Notes under the pieces: generated by a model | Told to the model about the DNA's origin: nothing | Database searches by the model: none | What the model saw: only the letters and a program-made list of their open reading frames with translations | Shown: positions 1 to 6,526 of the stretch, in pieces | Numbering within the stretch: the first letter of the stretch is position 1 | Layout: each line of letters begins with the position of its first letter | NCBI GenBank assembly: GCA_003449515.1 | Contig: DMHI01000234.1 | Span: 1 to 8,005, forward strand | Direction of reading: 5' to 3' | Source: Lysobacteraceae bacterium | Lineage (GTDB): Bacteria; Pseudomonadota; Gammaproteobacteria; Xanthomonadales; Xanthomonadaceae | Length of the DNA: 8,005 bases | Program-made: the position numbers and the translations under genes

Positions 1-413
1 CGCTGCGACGCCAGCGCGGCCTCGAGGCTGTCCAGGGTCTCGTCGATCGCGAGCTTGCGCTCGCCGTACACCGCGCGCAGGTCGTCCTCGCTGCGGAAGC
101 TGCTCACCTTGGCCTCGTCGGCGCGCTTCAGGTTCTCCCGTCGGGTGCGCACCGCCGCCGATGCCGCGGCCTCGGCCTCGAGCGCACGGCGTTCCTCGGC
201 GGTGAGGGCACGACCGATCTCGGCGCGTACCAGGCCGGTGCGTGCACTCAACTCGGCGCGCGCCTTGTTCACCGCTTCGGGCGGCAGCGCGTCGGTGTAG
301 TGCACCTTGCCGGTGCTGTCGACCCAGCGGTACAGCGTGCGCTCGACCGCGGCGGCGGCGCTGGGTGTGACGGCGATGGCGAGGGCAGCGGCGAGGGTCG
401 CAAGGCGGGCCAT
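1..413 (-). CDS. Secreted DUF4124-domain protein, C-terminus beyond the left edge (partial)
   Basis: The reading frame starts at ATG 413-411 and stays open to the left edge, giving 137 residues without a stop. Residues 1-22 look like a Sec signal peptide: MAR, then an Ala/Leu-rich stretch ending in TPSAAAA. Residues about 27-48 carry the DUF4124 signature (LYRWVDSTGKVHYTD, then LPPEAV), a short all-beta module common in secreted gammaproteobacterial proteins. From about residue 60 onward the sequence is Glu/Ala/Arg-rich and probably helical or coiled coil. The protein is predicted to be periplasmic or envelope-associated; its function is unknown. It begins 6 bases after the pyrE stop on the same strand, so it is probably co-transcribed with pyrE. 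The Shine-Dalgarno is weak (GGATGAG shortly upstream, overlapping the pyrE stop), which suggests translational coupling. The family assignment rests on motif recognition only. Confidence 0.8.
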   Translation of the reverse strand, partial: MARLATLAAALAIAVTPSAAAAVERTLYRWVDSTGKVHYTDALPPEAVNKARAELSARTGLVRAEIGRALTAEERRALEAEAAASAAVRTRRENLKRADEAKVSSFRSEDDLRAVYGERKLAIDETLDSLEAALASQ

Positions 414-419
414 GTCAGC

Positions 420-1070
420 TCATCCGTCGAGGGATCCGTAGCGCCCACGATACGCCAGCAGGCGCTCACGATGCAGGGCCAGTTCCGGGCGGTCGGCCAC
501 GAAGGTGAAGAGGTCATCCAGCCGCGCCACCGCGACCACCGGCACGCCGAGTGCCATCGAGGCTTCGGCCGCTGCCGAACGCTGGCCCTCCGCGCCGCGC
601 TCCTGCCGGTCCAGCGCGATCAGCACGCCGCAGGGCGTGCCGCCGGCGGCGCGGATGATCTCCACCGACTCGCGCACGGCGGTGCCGGCGGTGATCACGT
701 CGTCGACGATCAGCACGCGGCCCGTGAGCGGCGCGCCGATCAGCGTGCCGCCCTCGCCGTGGGTCTTGGCCTCTTTGCGGTTGAAGGCCACCGGCACGTC
801 GCGGCCGCGCTTGGCCAGCGCGATCGCCAGCGCCGTGGCCAACGGAATGCCCTTGTAGGCCGGCCCGAACAGCATGTCGAAGCCGACGCCGCTTTCCAGC
901 AGGGCCTCGGCGTAGCAGTCGGCGAGGCCGGCCAGTGTGGCACCGGTGTTGAACTGCCCGGCGTTGAAGAAATACGGGCTGGTGCGGCCGGATTTCAGGT
1001 GGAACTCGCCGAAGCGCAGCGCCTCGGCGCGCAGCGACAACTCGAGGAAGGCGTGGCGGTAGTCACTCAC
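420..1070 (-). CDS. pyrE: Orotate phosphoribosyltransferase
   Basis: PyrE converts orotate and PRPP to orotidine 5'-monophosphate and pyrophosphate, the fifth step of de novo pyrimidine synthesis, in the cytoplasm. The product is 216 residues, close to the 213 of the E. coli enzyme. Visible landmarks are KSGRTSPYFF near residues 26-35, the mobile catalytic loop RKEAKTHGEGG at 98-108 with its conserved Lys, His and Gly, and the type I PRTase PRPP-binding motif VLIVDDVITAGTA at 119-131. I chose the GTG start at 1070-1068 because it gives the family N-terminus (MSDYRHAFLELSLRAEALRFG) and has a GGAG Shine-Dalgarno at 1081-1078, 7 bases upstream. The frame stays open to 1370, but that extension overlaps the divergent exonuclease gene and has no family similarity. 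A DUF4124 gene follows after 6 bases. Confidence 0.96.
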   Translation of the reverse strand: MSDYRHAFLELSLRAEALRFGEFHLKSGRTSPYFFNAGQFNTGATLAGLADCYAEALLESGVGFDMLFGPAYKGIPLATALAIALAKRGRDVPVAFNRKEAKTHGEGGTLIGAPLTGRVLIVDDVITAGTAVRESVEIIRAAGGTPCGVLIALDRQERGAEGQRSAAAEASMALGVPVVAVARLDDLFTFVADRPELALHRERLLAYRGRYGSLDG

Positions 1071-1239
1071 CTGCGGGCTCCGGCCGTGTTCGTAAACGGC
1101 GTTCAGGCTAGCGGAAAGCGGGTTCGCGGCCCACTGGCACCGCGTCTTCGACAGGCCAGCGGGAGGCTTTGTCGGCGCGCTGCCGGTCGAGCCCGGCGCG
1201 ATCGGCGACAATGCGGCGACATCGCTCACCGGACCATCG
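1071..1239. promoter_or_regulatory. Divergent promoter region between pyrE and the exonuclease III gene
   Basis: These 169 bases separate two divergent genes and must hold both promoters. On the minus strand a possible -10 TAGCCT (1110-1105) would start a pyrE transcript with a leader of about 27 bases, but I see no convincing -35 at the right spacing. On the plus strand a possible -10 GACAAT (1207-1212) lies about 28 bases before the exonuclease ATG, again without a clear -35. A GGAG pyrE ribosome-binding site is at 1081-1078, and a minimal GGA for the exonuclease is at 1231-1233. I see no rph gene and no obvious U-rich attenuator such as precedes pyrE in E. coli. The hexamers are weak matches read by eye. 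Confidence 0.35.
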
Positions 1240-2013
1240 ATGCGCATCTGCAGCTTCAACGCCAACGGCCTGCGCTCGGCGGCCAGCAAGGGCTTCTTCG
1301 AGTGGTTCGCCGACGCCGGCATCGACGTGCTCTGCGTGCAGGAAACCAAGGCGCAGGCGCACCAGCTCACCGATGCGCCGTTCCGCCCCGCCGGGTATCA
1401 CGTGGCCTTCCGCGACGCGTCGACGAAGAAGGGCTACTCCGGCGTCGCCGTCTACAGCCGCATGAAGCCCGACACCTGCGCGACGGGCCTCGGCTGGGCG
1501 CCGTTCGACGAGGAGGGCCGCTGGCTGGAGGCGCGCTTCGGGAACCTCTCCGTCGTCTCGCTGTACCTGCCCTCGGGCAGCTCCGGCGAGGAACGGCAGG
1601 GCTTCAAGTTCGCGGTGATGCGCTGGTTCCGCCCGCAGCTGCAGGCGCTGCTCGCCTCGGGCCGCGATGTGGTGGTCTGTGGCGACTGGAACATCGCGCG
1701 CACGCCGATGGACATCAAGAACGCTCGGTCGAACGAGAAGAACTCCGGCTACCTGCCGGAAGAGCGCGCCTGGCTCACCGCGCTGCTCGAGGAGGACGGC
1801 TGGGTCGATGCCTATCGCCGCCTGCGCCCCGACGGGCAGGAGTACACCTGGTGGAGCCAACGCGGCGCGGCGCGTGCGAAGAATGTCGGCTGGCGCATCG
1901 ATTACCAGCTGGTCAGTCCCGGCCTCGCCGCGCGGCTGAAGGACTGCGCGATCCACCCGCAGCCGCGCTTCTCCGACCACGCGCCCTTCGTCGTCGACTA
2001 CGTCGGCGCATGA
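1240..2013 (+). CDS. xth: Exodeoxyribonuclease III / AP endonuclease, ExoA/APE1-like subfamily
   Basis: This is a Mg2+-dependent endonuclease/exonuclease/phosphatase-fold enzyme. It is predicted to cleave 5' of abasic sites and trim 3' blocked ends in base-excision repair. The product is 257 residues. Catalytic landmarks in order are FNANGLR (Asn7), QETK (Glu35), YLPSG (Tyr109), GDWNIA (Asp149, Asn151), WRID (Asp221) and SDHAP (Asp246, His247). The stretches MDIKN, NEKNSGYLPEER (165-176) and KNVGWRIDY (214-222) resemble the human APE1 / ExoA branch more than E. coli Xth, which lacks the KNVGWR-type segment. The ATG at 1240 gives the canonical N-terminus MRICSFNANG; a weak GGA lies 6 bases upstream. 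The stop TGA overlaps the ampG start (ATGA), so the two genes are almost certainly co-translated. The role is secure; the subfamily placement is from visual comparison. Confidence 0.95.
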   Translation: MRICSFNANGLRSAASKGFFEWFADAGIDVLCVQETKAQAHQLTDAPFRPAGYHVAFRDASTKKGYSGVAVYSRMKPDTCATGLGWAPFDEEGRWLEARFGNLSVVSLYLPSGSSGEERQGFKFAVMRWFRPQLQALLASGRDVVVCGDWNIARTPMDIKNARSNEKNSGYLPEERAWLTALLEEDGWVDAYRRLRPDGQEYTWWSQRGAARAKNVGWRIDYQLVSPGLAARLKDCAIHPQPRFSDHAPFVVDYVGA

Positions 2014-3671
2014 GCGCACGGACGACCATCGCGCGCCTGCACCGCCTCGCGGTGGTGATGGTGCTGGGCTTCGCCTCCGGCCTGCCGCTGGCGCTGGTGG
2101 GCGGCGCGATGCAGGCCTGGCTGACCGTCGAAGGCATCGATATCGCGACGATCGGATTCTTCGCCCTGGTCGGCGTGCCCTACACCTTCAAGTACCTGTG
2201 GGCGCCGCTCGTCGACCGCTTCGAGCCGCCGGGCCTCGGCCGTCGCCGCGGCTGGATCGTGATCACCCAGTTGCTCCTGGCCGCCGCGCTGTGGGGCATG
2301 GCCGCGCTGTCGCCCAGCCTGCAGACGCAGGTGTTCGCCGCCGTCGCCGTGGGGGTCGCCCTGCTCTCGGCCACGCAGGACATCGCCATCGATGCCTACC
2401 GCACCGAGCTGCTGGCACCCGCCGAGCGCGGTCTTGGCGGTTCGCTCACCGTGCTCGGCTACCGGCTGGCGATGGTGCTCTCGGGCGGCGTCAGCCTGAT
2501 CTGGGCCGGGCAGTGGGGCAGTTGGTCCGAGGTCTACCAGGTGATGGCCCTGATCATGCTCGGCGCGGCGCTGTTCTCGGCGGTGGCGCTGCCGGCGCTC
2601 GATCCGCTGCCACCGCGCGAACTCGCCGGCCCCCTGCGCGAGTTGCTCGGCTTTGTCGCGCTGTTGGCCGGCGTCTACGTCGGCGTGCGCCTGGCCGGTC
2701 TGCTGCTCGGCGCGGCCGGACTCGATCCCGGCACCGACGACCGCTGGCAGCGCCTCGGCCTGCTGGTGGTGCAGATCCTCGCGGCGCTTTCGCTGGGCCT
2801 GCTGGCGGCGCGGCGCGGTGCCATCGGCGGCGTGCTGCTCGGCCTGGCCCTCGGCGATGCGCTGCTGCGCGCCTTCGGCGGCATCGCCGCGCAGCCGCTG
2901 CTCGCTGCGCTGCTGCTGCCGGTGCTGGCCGTCGCGGGTCATCGGCTGCTCGCGCCGCGCGCGCGCTTCGAGACGCTCACTGTGGGTCTCGCCAGTTACT
3001 TCGGCCAGCCCGGTGCCTGGGCCTTTCTCGCCATGATCGTGCTCTACAAGATCGGCGATGCCTACGCGATGAGCCTCGGCACCACCTTTCTCATCAGCGG
3101 GATGGGTTTCGGGCAGGCCGAGGTTGGCATCGCCAACAAGTCGATCGGCCTGCTGATGACCATCGTCGGTGCCACGCTCGGCGGCTTGATCATGCTGCGG
3201 GTGTCGCTGTATCGCGCGCTGTTCGCCTTCGGCGTGCTGCAGCTCGTGTCCAACCTCGGCTTCTGGGCGCTCGCCCACTACGGCAGCGGCGCGCTCGGCA
3301 TCACCACCCTGCCAGCCTTCGACCTGCTGATCGTCTCGCTGGAATCGCCCACCGCGCTCGACACCCTGCTGCTGCTCGCCATCGGCATCGACAACCTGTC
3401 CGGCGGCATGGGCACGGCGGCACTGGTCGCGCTGCTGATGGGCCTGTGCAATGCGCGCTTCTCGGCCACGCACTACGCGCTGCTGTCGGCCTTCGCCGCG
3501 CTGGGTCGGGTGTTCGTCGGCCCGCTGGCCGGCGTACTGGCCGCCGAGGTGGGCTGGGCGTGGTTCTTCCTGAGTTCGCTGCTGGTCGCCGTGCCCGGGG
3601 TGTGGATGGTGTGGAGGCTGCGTCGCCAGATCGACGCCCTCAGCACGCCGTCAGCGGCCGTGAAGGCGTAA
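2010..3671 (+). CDS. ampG: AmpG-family muropeptide permease (MFS), with expanded centre
   Basis: AmpG is an inner-membrane MFS transporter that brings GlcNAc-1,6-anhydro-MurNAc peptides from the periplasm into the cytoplasm for recycling; in many bacteria this flux also controls beta-lactamase induction. The product is 553 residues (E. coli 491). Family signatures are clear: GFASGLPLAL (20-29), TIGFFALVG (47-55), KYLWAPLVDR (61-70), GRRRGW (77-82), ATQDIAIDAYRTELL (121-135), LGYRLAMVLSGG (149-160), VLYKIGDAYAMSLGTTFLI (344-362), NKSIGLLMTIVGA (386-388 region for IVGA), SGGMGTAALVALLM (464-477) and FSATHYALLSA (484-494). Residues about 205-320 are an insertion with three or four extra hydrophobic segments between the two halves. 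About 30 further residues are inserted at 422-460. The two C-terminal helices present in E. coli AmpG are missing. The start ATG overlaps the exonuclease stop by 4 bases; no separate ribosome-binding site is visible, so coupling is likely. The frame is open upstream to 300 only by chance, through high GC. Confidence 0.93.
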   Translation: MSARTTIARLHRLAVVMVLGFASGLPLALVGGAMQAWLTVEGIDIATIGFFALVGVPYTFKYLWAPLVDRFEPPGLGRRRGWIVITQLLLAAALWGMAALSPSLQTQVFAAVAVGVALLSATQDIAIDAYRTELLAPAERGLGGSLTVLGYRLAMVLSGGVSLIWAGQWGSWSEVYQVMALIMLGAALFSAVALPALDPLPPRELAGPLRELLGFVALLAGVYVGVRLAGLLLGAAGLDPGTDDRWQRLGLLVVQILAALSLGLLAARRGAIGGVLLGLALGDALLRAFGGIAAQPLLAALLLPVLAVAGHRLLAPRARFETLTVGLASYFGQPGAWAFLAMIVLYKIGDAYAMSLGTTFLISGMGFGQAEVGIANKSIGLLMTIVGATLGGLIMLRVSLYRALFAFGVLQLVSNLGFWALAHYGSGALGITTLPAFDLLIVSLESPTALDTLLLLAIGIDNLSGGMGTAALVALLMGLCNARFSATHYALLSAFAALGRVFVGPLAGVLAAEVGWAWFFLSSLLVAVPGVWMVWRLRRQIDALSTPSAAVKA

Positions 3672-3672
3672 G

Positions 3673-3696
3673 CTGAGGGCTCGCTCCGTCCCTCAG
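3673..3696 (+). other. Small hairpin between ampG and the ribbon-helix-helix gene
   Basis: CTGAGGG (3673-3679) and CCCTCAG (3690-3696) form a perfect 7-base stem with a 10-base loop, starting 2 bases after the ampG stop codon. No T-tract follows, so it is not a standard intrinsic terminator. The 3' arm includes the only AGG near the next gene (ATG at 3713), so the hairpin could reduce ribosome access, or it could protect the ampG mRNA 3' end. Its significance is uncertain, since 7-base stems also occur by chance in GC-rich DNA. Confidence 0.35.
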
Positions 3697-3712
3697 GTGC
3701 AGGCCCGCCCCC

Positions 3713-3997
3713 ATGGCCGATTTCCTTGTCCGCGACATCGATGAGCGCGTGGCCGAAAGGCTGAAGGAGCTGGCCCGGCAGAAGGGCTGGCCGCTCAACG
3801 ACGTCATCCTGCACCTGCTCAAGCAGGCGCTTGGCCTTGCCGAGCCGGAGCCCCCGCCGGTGCCGGGCGACATCGCGCGCCTGCGCGGCGCGTGGAACGA
3901 TGACGAAGCGCGTGCCTTCTACGAGGCGATGAACGCGATGACCGATCTTCCCGATGACGCGCCGTCCTACGTGCGCAACCCCGACGGGAACCGCTGA
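3713..3997 (+). CDS. Small ribbon-helix-helix (FitA/Arc-like) protein, no partner toxin
   Basis: The product is 94 residues. The first 38 or so (MADFLVRDIDERVAERLKEL, then ARQKGWPLNDVILHLLKQAL) have the form of a ribbon-helix-helix fold: a short beta strand with alternating hydrophobic residues (FLVRDID), a helix beginning ERVAERLKELARQKG, a turn, then a second helix. This is the layout of FitA/VapB-type antitoxins and Arc-type repressors, which dimerise and bind DNA through the strand. The remaining half is acidic and proline-rich (PEPPPVPGD, WNDDEARAFYEAMNAM, DLPDDAPSY), the kind of tail that in antitoxins binds a toxin. No PIN-domain toxin gene lies next to it: upstream is ampG (41 bases away) and downstream is convergent anmK, which it overlaps by 31 bases at the 3' end. 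It may be read through from ampG. Function, DNA target and partner are unknown; it may be an autonomous regulator. Confidence 0.75.
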   Translation: MADFLVRDIDERVAERLKELARQKGWPLNDVILHLLKQALGLAEPEPPPVPGDIARLRGAWNDDEARAFYEAMNAMTDLPDDAPSYVRNPDGNR

Positions 3998-5166
3998 TTC
4001 CCCGGCGACCCTCCGCGCGCGCCAGGAACCATCACTCCCAGCACCCGCGGCCCGACGGCGCCGGTCACTTCCGGGCGGTTGCCGGCGCGGCCCGCCAGCG
4101 TCTGCGACGCCAGCCAGGCGAAGCCCGCGGCCTCGACGGCGTCCGGGTCGATGCCGTGCGCCAGGCTCGATTCGACCATCACGCCCGGCAGCCGGGCGGC
4201 GATGCGCGCCATCAGCAGGGCGTTGTGCACGCCGCCGCCACAGGCGATCACGCGGGTCGTGGCCGGCTGCGTGGCGCGCAGTGCATCGACGATGCTGTGC
4301 GCACTCAGCTCCGCCAGCGTGGCCTGCACATCCGCGGCCGACTCGTCGCCGCGCAGGCGCGCCCGCAGCCAGCCCAGATGGAACTGGTCGCGGCCGCTGC
4401 TCTTCGGTGGCGGCAGTGCCAGCCAGGGTTCGGCGAGGCAGCGTTCCAGCAGAGCCGGCAGCACGCGGCCGCTCGCAGCCCAGGTGCCGCCGGCGTCGTA
4501 GGCGCGTCCCGTGTGCTCGAGGCACCAGGCATCCAGCAAGCCGTTCGCCGGGCCGGTATCGAAGCCGCGCACCGGGCCGCTCTTCGGCAGCAGGGTGAGG
4601 TTGCCGATGCCGCCGAGGTTCAGCACCGCGCGCGTCTCGCGCGCATCGCCCAGCACCGCGGCGTGGAAGGCCGGCATCAGCGGCGCGCCCTCGCCGCCGG
4701 CGGCCACGTCGCGGCGGCGGAAGTCGGCCACCACGTCGATGCCGGTGCGCTCGGCGATCACGTTCGGGTCGCCCACCTGCAGGGTGAAGCGGTGCGGCGG
4801 CCGCGGCCGGTGGCGCAGGGTCTGGCCGTGCGAGCCGATCGCGCGCACCGTGGTGATGTCGATGCCGGCACCGGCCGCCAGTGCCAGCGCGGCGGCGGCG
4901 AAGGCTTCACCGACCGCCGTGTCGAGCGCGCAGAACTCGTCGAGGTCGAGCCGGGCGTCGACTTGCGACACCCGCAGGATGGTGCTCCTGAGCGCGGTGT
5001 CGTAGGCGATCGTGCGCGCAGCCAGCACCTCGATTCGCGGCGCTGCACCATCGACGTTCGCGTTGCCGGTGTCGCGGTCGTCGGGCGCGGCAGTGCCGGC
5101 CCTCAGCAGCGCCGCGTCGATGCCATCGGCACTGGTGCCCGAGATCAGGCCGATGAAGAGCGGCAC
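3967..5166 (-). CDS. anmK: Anhydro-N-acetylmuramic acid kinase
   Basis: AnmK hydrolyses the 1,6-anhydro ring of anhydro-MurNAc and phosphorylates it with ATP to MurNAc-6-phosphate, a cytoplasmic step of peptidoglycan recycling. The product is 399 residues against about 370 for the family. ASKHA-fold signatures are visible: LISGTSADGIDAALL (7-21, phosphate-1 loop), GSHGQTLRHRP (111-121), GDPNVIAERTGIDVVADFRRRD (132-153), GGEGAPLMPAFH (157-168), LNLGGIGNLT (182-191), GFDTGPANGLLD (201-212, with Asp203 at the expected catalytic base) and CGGGVHNALLM (309-319). The normal C-terminal motif GPRVLG is at 372-377; the last 15-20 residues are an atypical Gly/Pro/Arg tail that overlaps the convergent ribbon-helix-helix gene. 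The start is GTG at 5166-5164, only 4 bases after the M23 peptidase stop; with no clear Shine-Dalgarno, translational coupling is likely. Confidence 0.95.
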   Translation of the reverse strand: MPLFIGLISGTSADGIDAALLRAGTAAPDDRDTGNANVDGAAPRIEVLAARTIAYDTALRSTILRVSQVDARLDLDEFCALDTAVGEAFAAAALALAAGAGIDITTVRAIGSHGQTLRHRPRPPHRFTLQVGDPNVIAERTGIDVVADFRRRDVAAGGEGAPLMPAFHAAVLGDARETRAVLNLGGIGNLTLLPKSGPVRGFDTGPANGLLDAWCLEHTGRAYDAGGTWAASGRVLPALLERCLAEPWLALPPPKSSGRDQFHLGWLRARLRGDESAADVQATLAELSAHSIVDALRATQPATTRVIACGGGVHNALLMARIAARLPGVMVESSLAHGIDPDAVEAAGFAWLASQTLAGRAGNRPEVTGAVGPRVLGVMVPGARGGSPGNQRFPSGLRT

Positions 5167-5170
5167 GCGG

Positions 5171-6454
5171 TCAGCGCGCCGCGAGCTGGAAGCCTTCGAC
5201 GCGCTTCAGCTGTGCCAGCGCCGGCGCGGTGGCGCGGCGGAACTCGGCCAGTACCGGGCCGGTCAGCGGCTCGGGCTTCGGCATCGTCACTGTCAGCGGA
5301 TTGCGATGCACGCCGTTGACGCGGAATTCGTAGTGCAGGTGCGGGCCGGTGGCCATGCCGCTGGCGCCGACGAAGCCGATCGTCGTGCCCTGGCGCACGC
5401 GCTGGCCAACCCGGTACGGGCCCAGCCGCGACATGTGCGCGTACAGCGTGGTGATGCCGTTGCCGTGGTCGAGCACCACGGTGCGGCCGTAGCCGCCCTG
5501 CCAGCCGGCGAACCTCACCCGACCGTCGCCGGCCGCGAAGATCGGCGTGCCCACCGGCGCGGCGTAATCCACGCCGTTGTGCATGCGCATGCGACCAAGG
5601 ATCGGATGTCGGCGTGCACCGAAGCCCGAGGTGAGCCGGGCGAATTCGATCGGCGTACGCATGAAGCTCTTGCGCAGCGGGCGGCCTTCGAGATCGAAGA
5701 ACTCGGCCTTGCCGTCGCGCTCGAAGCGCACGGCGGTGAAGGTTCTGCCCTGGTTGACGAAGTTCACCGCGACCACGCCGCCGTCGCGCACGCGCTCGCC
5801 CTCGCGCCACAGCTCCTCGTAGACGATCTGGAAGGTGTCGCCCGCGCGGATGTCCTGCGCGAAGTCGATGTCGAACTGCAACGCCCTCACCATGTCGTTC
5901 ATCACGCCCTGGCCCAGTCCGGCCTTGGCGCCGTCGGCGAACAGAGACGACGTGATGCTGCCTCCGGCCACCATCACGCGGCGCTCGAACGGCCGTTCGA
6001 TCAGCTCGCGCTCGATGCCGTCCTCCGAAACCGCCAGCCTCACGCGCTGCGTATCGCCGTGGTCGAAGCGCAGGCCCTTGAGCTCGCCATCGGCGCCGAT
6101 TTCGAAGGCCAGCTCGCTGCCCACCTGCAGCCGCGAGGCCATCTGCTGGGCTTCCGGCACCTCGAGCACGCGATGCATGGTGCTGGCCGGCAGGCCGAGA
6201 TCGGCGAACAGGCTGCCGAGCGTCTGGCCCGAGGCGACACGCACGGTCTGCCAATCGCTGCGCGGCGCGAGCGCTGCTGGCGCGGGCGGAGGCGGCAGCG
6301 CGATCGCGTGCGTCACGGTGCTCGGGGTGGCGCGCGCGCTCATGGCACCGTCGAGGGCCGGCACGATCGAGCCCAGACTCAACGCCAGCGCACCGGCGAT
6401 GGCAAGCAGGAGGGCGCGCGGCGCCTGCGGCGCGAAACGATGGCGGTGGGACAA
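5171..6454 (-). CDS. M23-family murein DD-endopeptidase, MepM/Csd3-like
   Basis: This is a predicted periplasmic zinc metallopeptidase that cuts peptide cross-links in peptidoglycan, allowing wall growth and releasing muropeptides. The 427-residue length is close to E. coli MepM (440). Domain order: N-terminal basic segment plus hydrophobic signal or anchor (about 11-35); Pro/Ala linker (about 50-65); OapA/LysM-like module (about 67-120, TVRVASGQTLGSLFADLGLP); a Csd3-type second domain (about 125-265, with FQIVYEE); and the M23 domain (about 268-390). Zinc and catalytic residues are present: His292 and Asp296 in MHNGVDYAAP, His340 in YAHM, and His372/His374 in PHLHYEF. I chose a TTG start at 6454-6452 because a GGAG lies exactly 7 bases upstream and the product then opens with a signal-like segment. 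No in-frame ATG or GTG fits, and the frame open to 6919 would run through tyrS. anmK follows after 4 bases. mepM is the closest named relative, but orthology is not proven. Confidence 0.93.
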   Translation of the reverse strand: MSHRHRFAPQAPRALLLAIAGALALSLGSIVPALDGAMSARATPSTVTHAIALPPPPAPAALAPRSDWQTVRVASGQTLGSLFADLGLPASTMHRVLEVPEAQQMASRLQVGSELAFEIGADGELKGLRFDHGDTQRVRLAVSEDGIERELIERPFERRVMVAGGSITSSLFADGAKAGLGQGVMNDMVRALQFDIDFAQDIRAGDTFQIVYEELWREGERVRDGGVVAVNFVNQGRTFTAVRFERDGKAEFFDLEGRPLRKSFMRTPIEFARLTSGFGARRHPILGRMRMHNGVDYAAPVGTPIFAAGDGRVRFAGWQGGYGRTVVLDHGNGITTLYAHMSRLGPYRVGQRVRQGTTIGFVGASGMATGPHLHYEFRVNGVHRNPLTVTMPKPEPLTGPVLAEFRRATAPALAQLKRVEGFQLAAR

Positions 6455-6461
6455 GGCGCGA

Positions 6462-6465
6462 CTCC
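6462..6465 (-). promoter_or_regulatory. Ribosome-binding site deciding the TTG start of the M23 peptidase
   Basis: The minus strand reads GGAG at 6465-6462, followed by 7 bases and the codon TTG at 6454-6452. The same GGAG plus 7-base arrangement precedes the GTG start of pyrE (1081-1078), which supports using this site to place the start of the peptidase. Confidence 0.65.
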
Positions 6466-6483
6466 GGGCGGCAAGACGACGGT

Positions 6484-6513
6484 AAGGTACCCAGACCTCA
6501 AAACCATCGTCAA
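6484..6513 (-). promoter_or_regulatory. Candidate sigma70 promoter of the M23 peptidase-anmK operon
   Basis: The minus strand shows TTGACG (6513-6508, five of six matches to the -35 consensus), an 18-base spacer, then TACCTT (6489-6484) as a possible -10 keeping the key first T, A and last T. Transcription would start around 6477, giving a leader of about 22 bases before the TTG start and containing its GGAG. The -35 is good; the -10 is poor. Confidence 0.5.
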
Positions 6514-6526
6514 ACCCTTGAGCCGC

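Noticed and set aside
1071..1370. N-terminal extension of pyrE by 100 residues
   Set aside because: It would overlap the divergent exonuclease gene; the GTG at 1070 has a good ribosome-binding site and yields the family length.
300..2009. Plus-strand frame open from 300 into ampG, suggesting a giant 1123-residue protein
   Set aside because: Upstream of 2010 it is antisense to pyrE and out of frame with the exonuclease, with His/Arg/Ala-rich composition and no domain. The AmpG N-terminus is canonical at 2010.
1998..3473. Long minus-strand open frame antisense to ampG (491 residues)
   Set aside because: It is rich in Gln, Arg, Glu, His and Ala with no recognisable fold, the usual shadow of a GC-rich membrane protein gene.
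2198..3676. Second long plus-strand frame inside ampG (492 residues)
   Set aside because: Arg/Ala-rich shadow of the third-position GC bias; the AmpG frame carries all the conserved motifs.
3713..3997. Toxin-antitoxin module at the small RHH gene
   Set aside because: No toxin frame lies on either side; the neighbours are ampG and anmK, so only an orphan RHH protein can be supported.
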